The translations under genes and the position numbers were made by a program. From VGWF01 sp964423465 (GTDB taxonomy: Bacteria > Verrucomicrobiota > Kiritimatiellia > PWTM01): a stretch of DNA of 16,540 nt. The notes under the pieces are model-generated. The model made no database searches. It was not told the DNA's origin and saw only the letters and a list, made by a program, of their open reading frames with translations. Shown here piece after piece: positions 15,458 to 16,540 of the stretch (within the stretch, counting starts at the first letter, position 1; the number at the start of each line of letters is the position of its first letter). The DNA lies in NCBI GenBank assembly GCA_964423465.1, contig CAYRFK010000099.1, positions 1-16,540 of the forward strand, read 5' to 3'.

Positions 15458-15481
15458 GAGGCAGACAGGAGTGTCTGCCTC
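15458..15481. terminator. Perfect 10-bp hairpin after the HzsA-like gene
   Basis: GAGGCAGACA and TGTCTGCCTC pair perfectly around a GGAG loop, starting 8 nt after the stop codon. No T-tract follows, so it is not a textbook intrinsic terminator. Its sequence resembles short palindromes dispersed between genes in related genomes, so it may be a mobile-type intergenic repeat that also stops or protects the transcript. Confidence 0.55.
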
Positions 15482-15549
15482 ACGGTCCGCACGGGGGGTG
15501 GTTCGGATTTCATCTGGTGCGCCAGCCGTCGCCCGGTTCGATTCCTTTC

Positions 15550-15576
15550 GTGACACCGACTCGGCGGATGTGTCAC
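15550..15576. promoter_or_regulatory. Inverted repeat upstream of the esterase gene
   Basis: GTGACAC (15550-15556) and GTGTCAC (15570-15576) are perfect inverted half-sites with a 13-nt spacer, so their centres lie about two helical turns apart. They end 9 nt before the ribosome-binding site GGAGAAG (15586-15592). This could be a dimeric repressor operator or a leader hairpin. No clear -35/-10 pair was found. Confidence 0.4.
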
Positions 15577-15597
15577 AACGGGTGCGGAGAAGCGGAC

Positions 15598-16464
15598 ATG
15601 AACATGCGTACGTTGCTGCCTCTGGCCGTCCTTGCCGGTCTTGCGCTCGCCGCTTCGGCCGCTGGGGGCGGAGTGACGGTTGTCACCAACATGCCGTACC
15701 ACGGAGCCGCCGCGGACGATTACCAGCGCGAGCGCTGCCGGCTGGATCTCTACATGCCCGCGGGCACGGGGTTCCCGACGATCGTGTGGTTCCATGGCGG
15801 CGGGCTGACGGCGGGGAGCAAGACCGGCGTCGACACGCGGGCCATTTCCCACGCGCTGGCGGGGGATGGGATCGCGGTGGCGGCGGCCAACTACCGGCTC
15901 AGTCCGAAGGTGAAGTTCCCGGCCTACGTCGACGATGCGGCGGCGGCCGCGGCGTGGGTGCGGGAGAACATCGGGAGCCGCGGGGGCGATTCGAACCGGG
16001 TCTTTGTCGGCGGCCACTCGGCGGGGGCCTACCTGGCCTCGATGGTCGGCATGGACGCCTCGTACCTGCGCCGTCACGGACTCGAGCCGTCTGCGATCGC
16101 GGGCTACGTGCCGGTCAGCGGCCAGATGATGACGCACTTCACGGTGCGGGCCGAGCGGCAGTTGGGGACGAATGCGATCCTGGCCGACGCGGCGGGGCCG
16201 ATCTTCCACACGCGTCGCGACGGGCCGCGGATGCTGCTGGTCATGGGCGACCGCGACTGGCCGGCGCGGCTCGAGGAGAACCGGTACTTCGCGGCGCTCC
16301 AGAAGGTGGCCGGGAACCGGAACGTCGAACTCCTCGTGGTGTCCAACCGCACGCACGGGACGATTGCCTCGAAGATCACCGATCCAGCCGATCCGGCCCG
16401 AAGGGCGATCCTCCGGTTCGTCCGTGCCGACCCCGGGCTGTACGCGCCGGTGTCCCGCCGCTGA
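15598..16464 (+). CDS. Exported alpha/beta-hydrolase carboxylesterase
   Basis: The 288-aa protein has a signal peptide (MNMRTLLPLAVLAGLALAAS, cleavage near residue 20-22). It has the alpha/beta-hydrolase fold of the HSL/BD-FAE type, which cleaves ester bonds such as acetyl or feruloyl groups on polysaccharides and small esters. The oxyanion loop HGGG is at 66-69, the nucleophile elbow GHSAG has S141, an Asp candidate sits in MGDRDWP (D218 or D220), and the catalytic His is H253 in NRTHG. The triad order Ser-Asp-His is correct and the length is normal. ATG 15598 follows GGAGAAG by 5 nt; a further ATG two codons later is possible. It lies 147 nt after the HzsA-like gene behind a hairpin, so it probably has its own expression. 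De-esterification of substrate glycans for the neighbouring hydrolases is a reasonable inference; exact substrate is unknown. Confidence 0.92.
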   Translation: MNMRTLLPLAVLAGLALAASAAGGGVTVVTNMPYHGAAADDYQRERCRLDLYMPAGTGFPTIVWFHGGGLTAGSKTGVDTRAISHALAGDGIAVAAANYRLSPKVKFPAYVDDAAAAAAWVRENIGSRGGDSNRVFVGGHSAGAYLASMVGMDASYLRRHGLEPSAIAGYVPVSGQMMTHFTVRAERQLGTNAILADAAGPIFHTRRDGPRMLLVMGDRDWPARLEENRYFAALQKVAGNRNVELLVVSNRTHGTIASKITDPADPARRAILRFVRADPGLYAPVSRR

Positions 16465-16512
16465 CGCCGGGGCGCATCTCCGAGATTGCGTTGCCACGGG
16501 GATCGCACGAAC

Positions 16513-16533
16513 GGCCGGGCCGGCGGCCCGGCC
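16513..16533. repeat. Perfect GC-only hairpin repeat near the right edge
   Basis: GGCCGGGCC and GGCCCGGCC pair perfectly around a GGC loop, 48 nt after the esterase stop. The following CCTACCAC continues a sequence (GGGCCGG...CCCTACC) that resembles a common dispersed intergenic palindrome in PVC genomes. It could act as a terminator or REP-like repeat. The window ends 7 nt later, so its full extent is unknown. Confidence 0.6.
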
Positions 16534-16540
16534 CTACCAC

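Noticed and set aside
15329..15553. Possible 74-codon plus-strand gene spanning the HzsA-like stop
   Set aside because: It runs through the 15458-15481 hairpin, lacks a ribosome-binding site and has no similarity; the TATTCT at 15413-15418 inside the gene is probably chance.
1..16540. tRNA, rRNA, CRISPR array, transposase or integrase
   Set aside because: None was recognised on either strand: there are no regularly spaced direct repeats, and no recombinase motifs in the supported reading frames.

Overview
The window is a GC-rich (roughly two-thirds GC by eye) bacterial accessory region devoted to exported carbohydrate-active proteins. The mix points to a PVC-superphylum bacterium, such as Kiritimatiellota, Verrucomicrobiota, Lentisphaerota or a planctomycete. 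Signs include many Sec-exported hydrolases with extra beta-sandwich modules, a C-terminal tail typical of Verrucomicrobia-type secreted proteins, an HzsA-related dihaem protein with a LamG-like domain, and short GC-rich intergenic inverted repeats. This placement is inference; there is no rRNA or other phylogenetic marker here.

Left block (1-3584, minus strand): three genes read leftwards, each linked to the next by a 4-bp ATGA stop/start overlap. They are an AbiEii-type nucleotidyltransferase (toxin-like), a 99-aa unknown protein, and a large exported TIM-barrel glycosidase resembling GH106, whose 3' end lies outside the window. Coupling a toxin-type nucleotidyltransferase to an exported glycosidase is unusual.

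Central block (3799-11339, plus strand): an apparent fructan-use cluster. It contains an intact exported GH32 fructanase with two extra N-terminal modules, an exported protein with two parallel beta-helix domains, a decayed second GH32 gene that has lost half its catalytic domain and changed frame, and an MFS sugar porter. The likely logic is extracellular or periplasmic release of fructose from levan, inulin or sucrose-like substrates, followed by uptake of the hexose through the MFS carrier. No SusC/SusD or PTS genes are present.

Right block: a vapBC toxin-antitoxin pair (11410-12029, minus), then on the plus strand a LamG-HzsA-related dihaem cytochrome c (12187-15450) and an exported alpha/beta-hydrolase esterase (15598-16464).

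The regulatory picture is the most novel part. Candidate -10 boxes of the form TAnnnT lie only 6-7 nt before the start codons of vapB, the MFS gene and the beta-helix gene, which suggests leaderless transcripts. The vapB -35 box is one arm of a perfect inverted repeat. The GH32 and HzsA-like leaders share an exact 14-mer at nearly the same distance from a candidate -10 box. Intergenic hairpins follow several genes: a 27-nt inverted repeat beside a G-quadruplex motif at 9823-9944, and hairpins at 15458-15481 and 16513-16533. No tRNA, rRNA, CRISPR array or transposase was seen.
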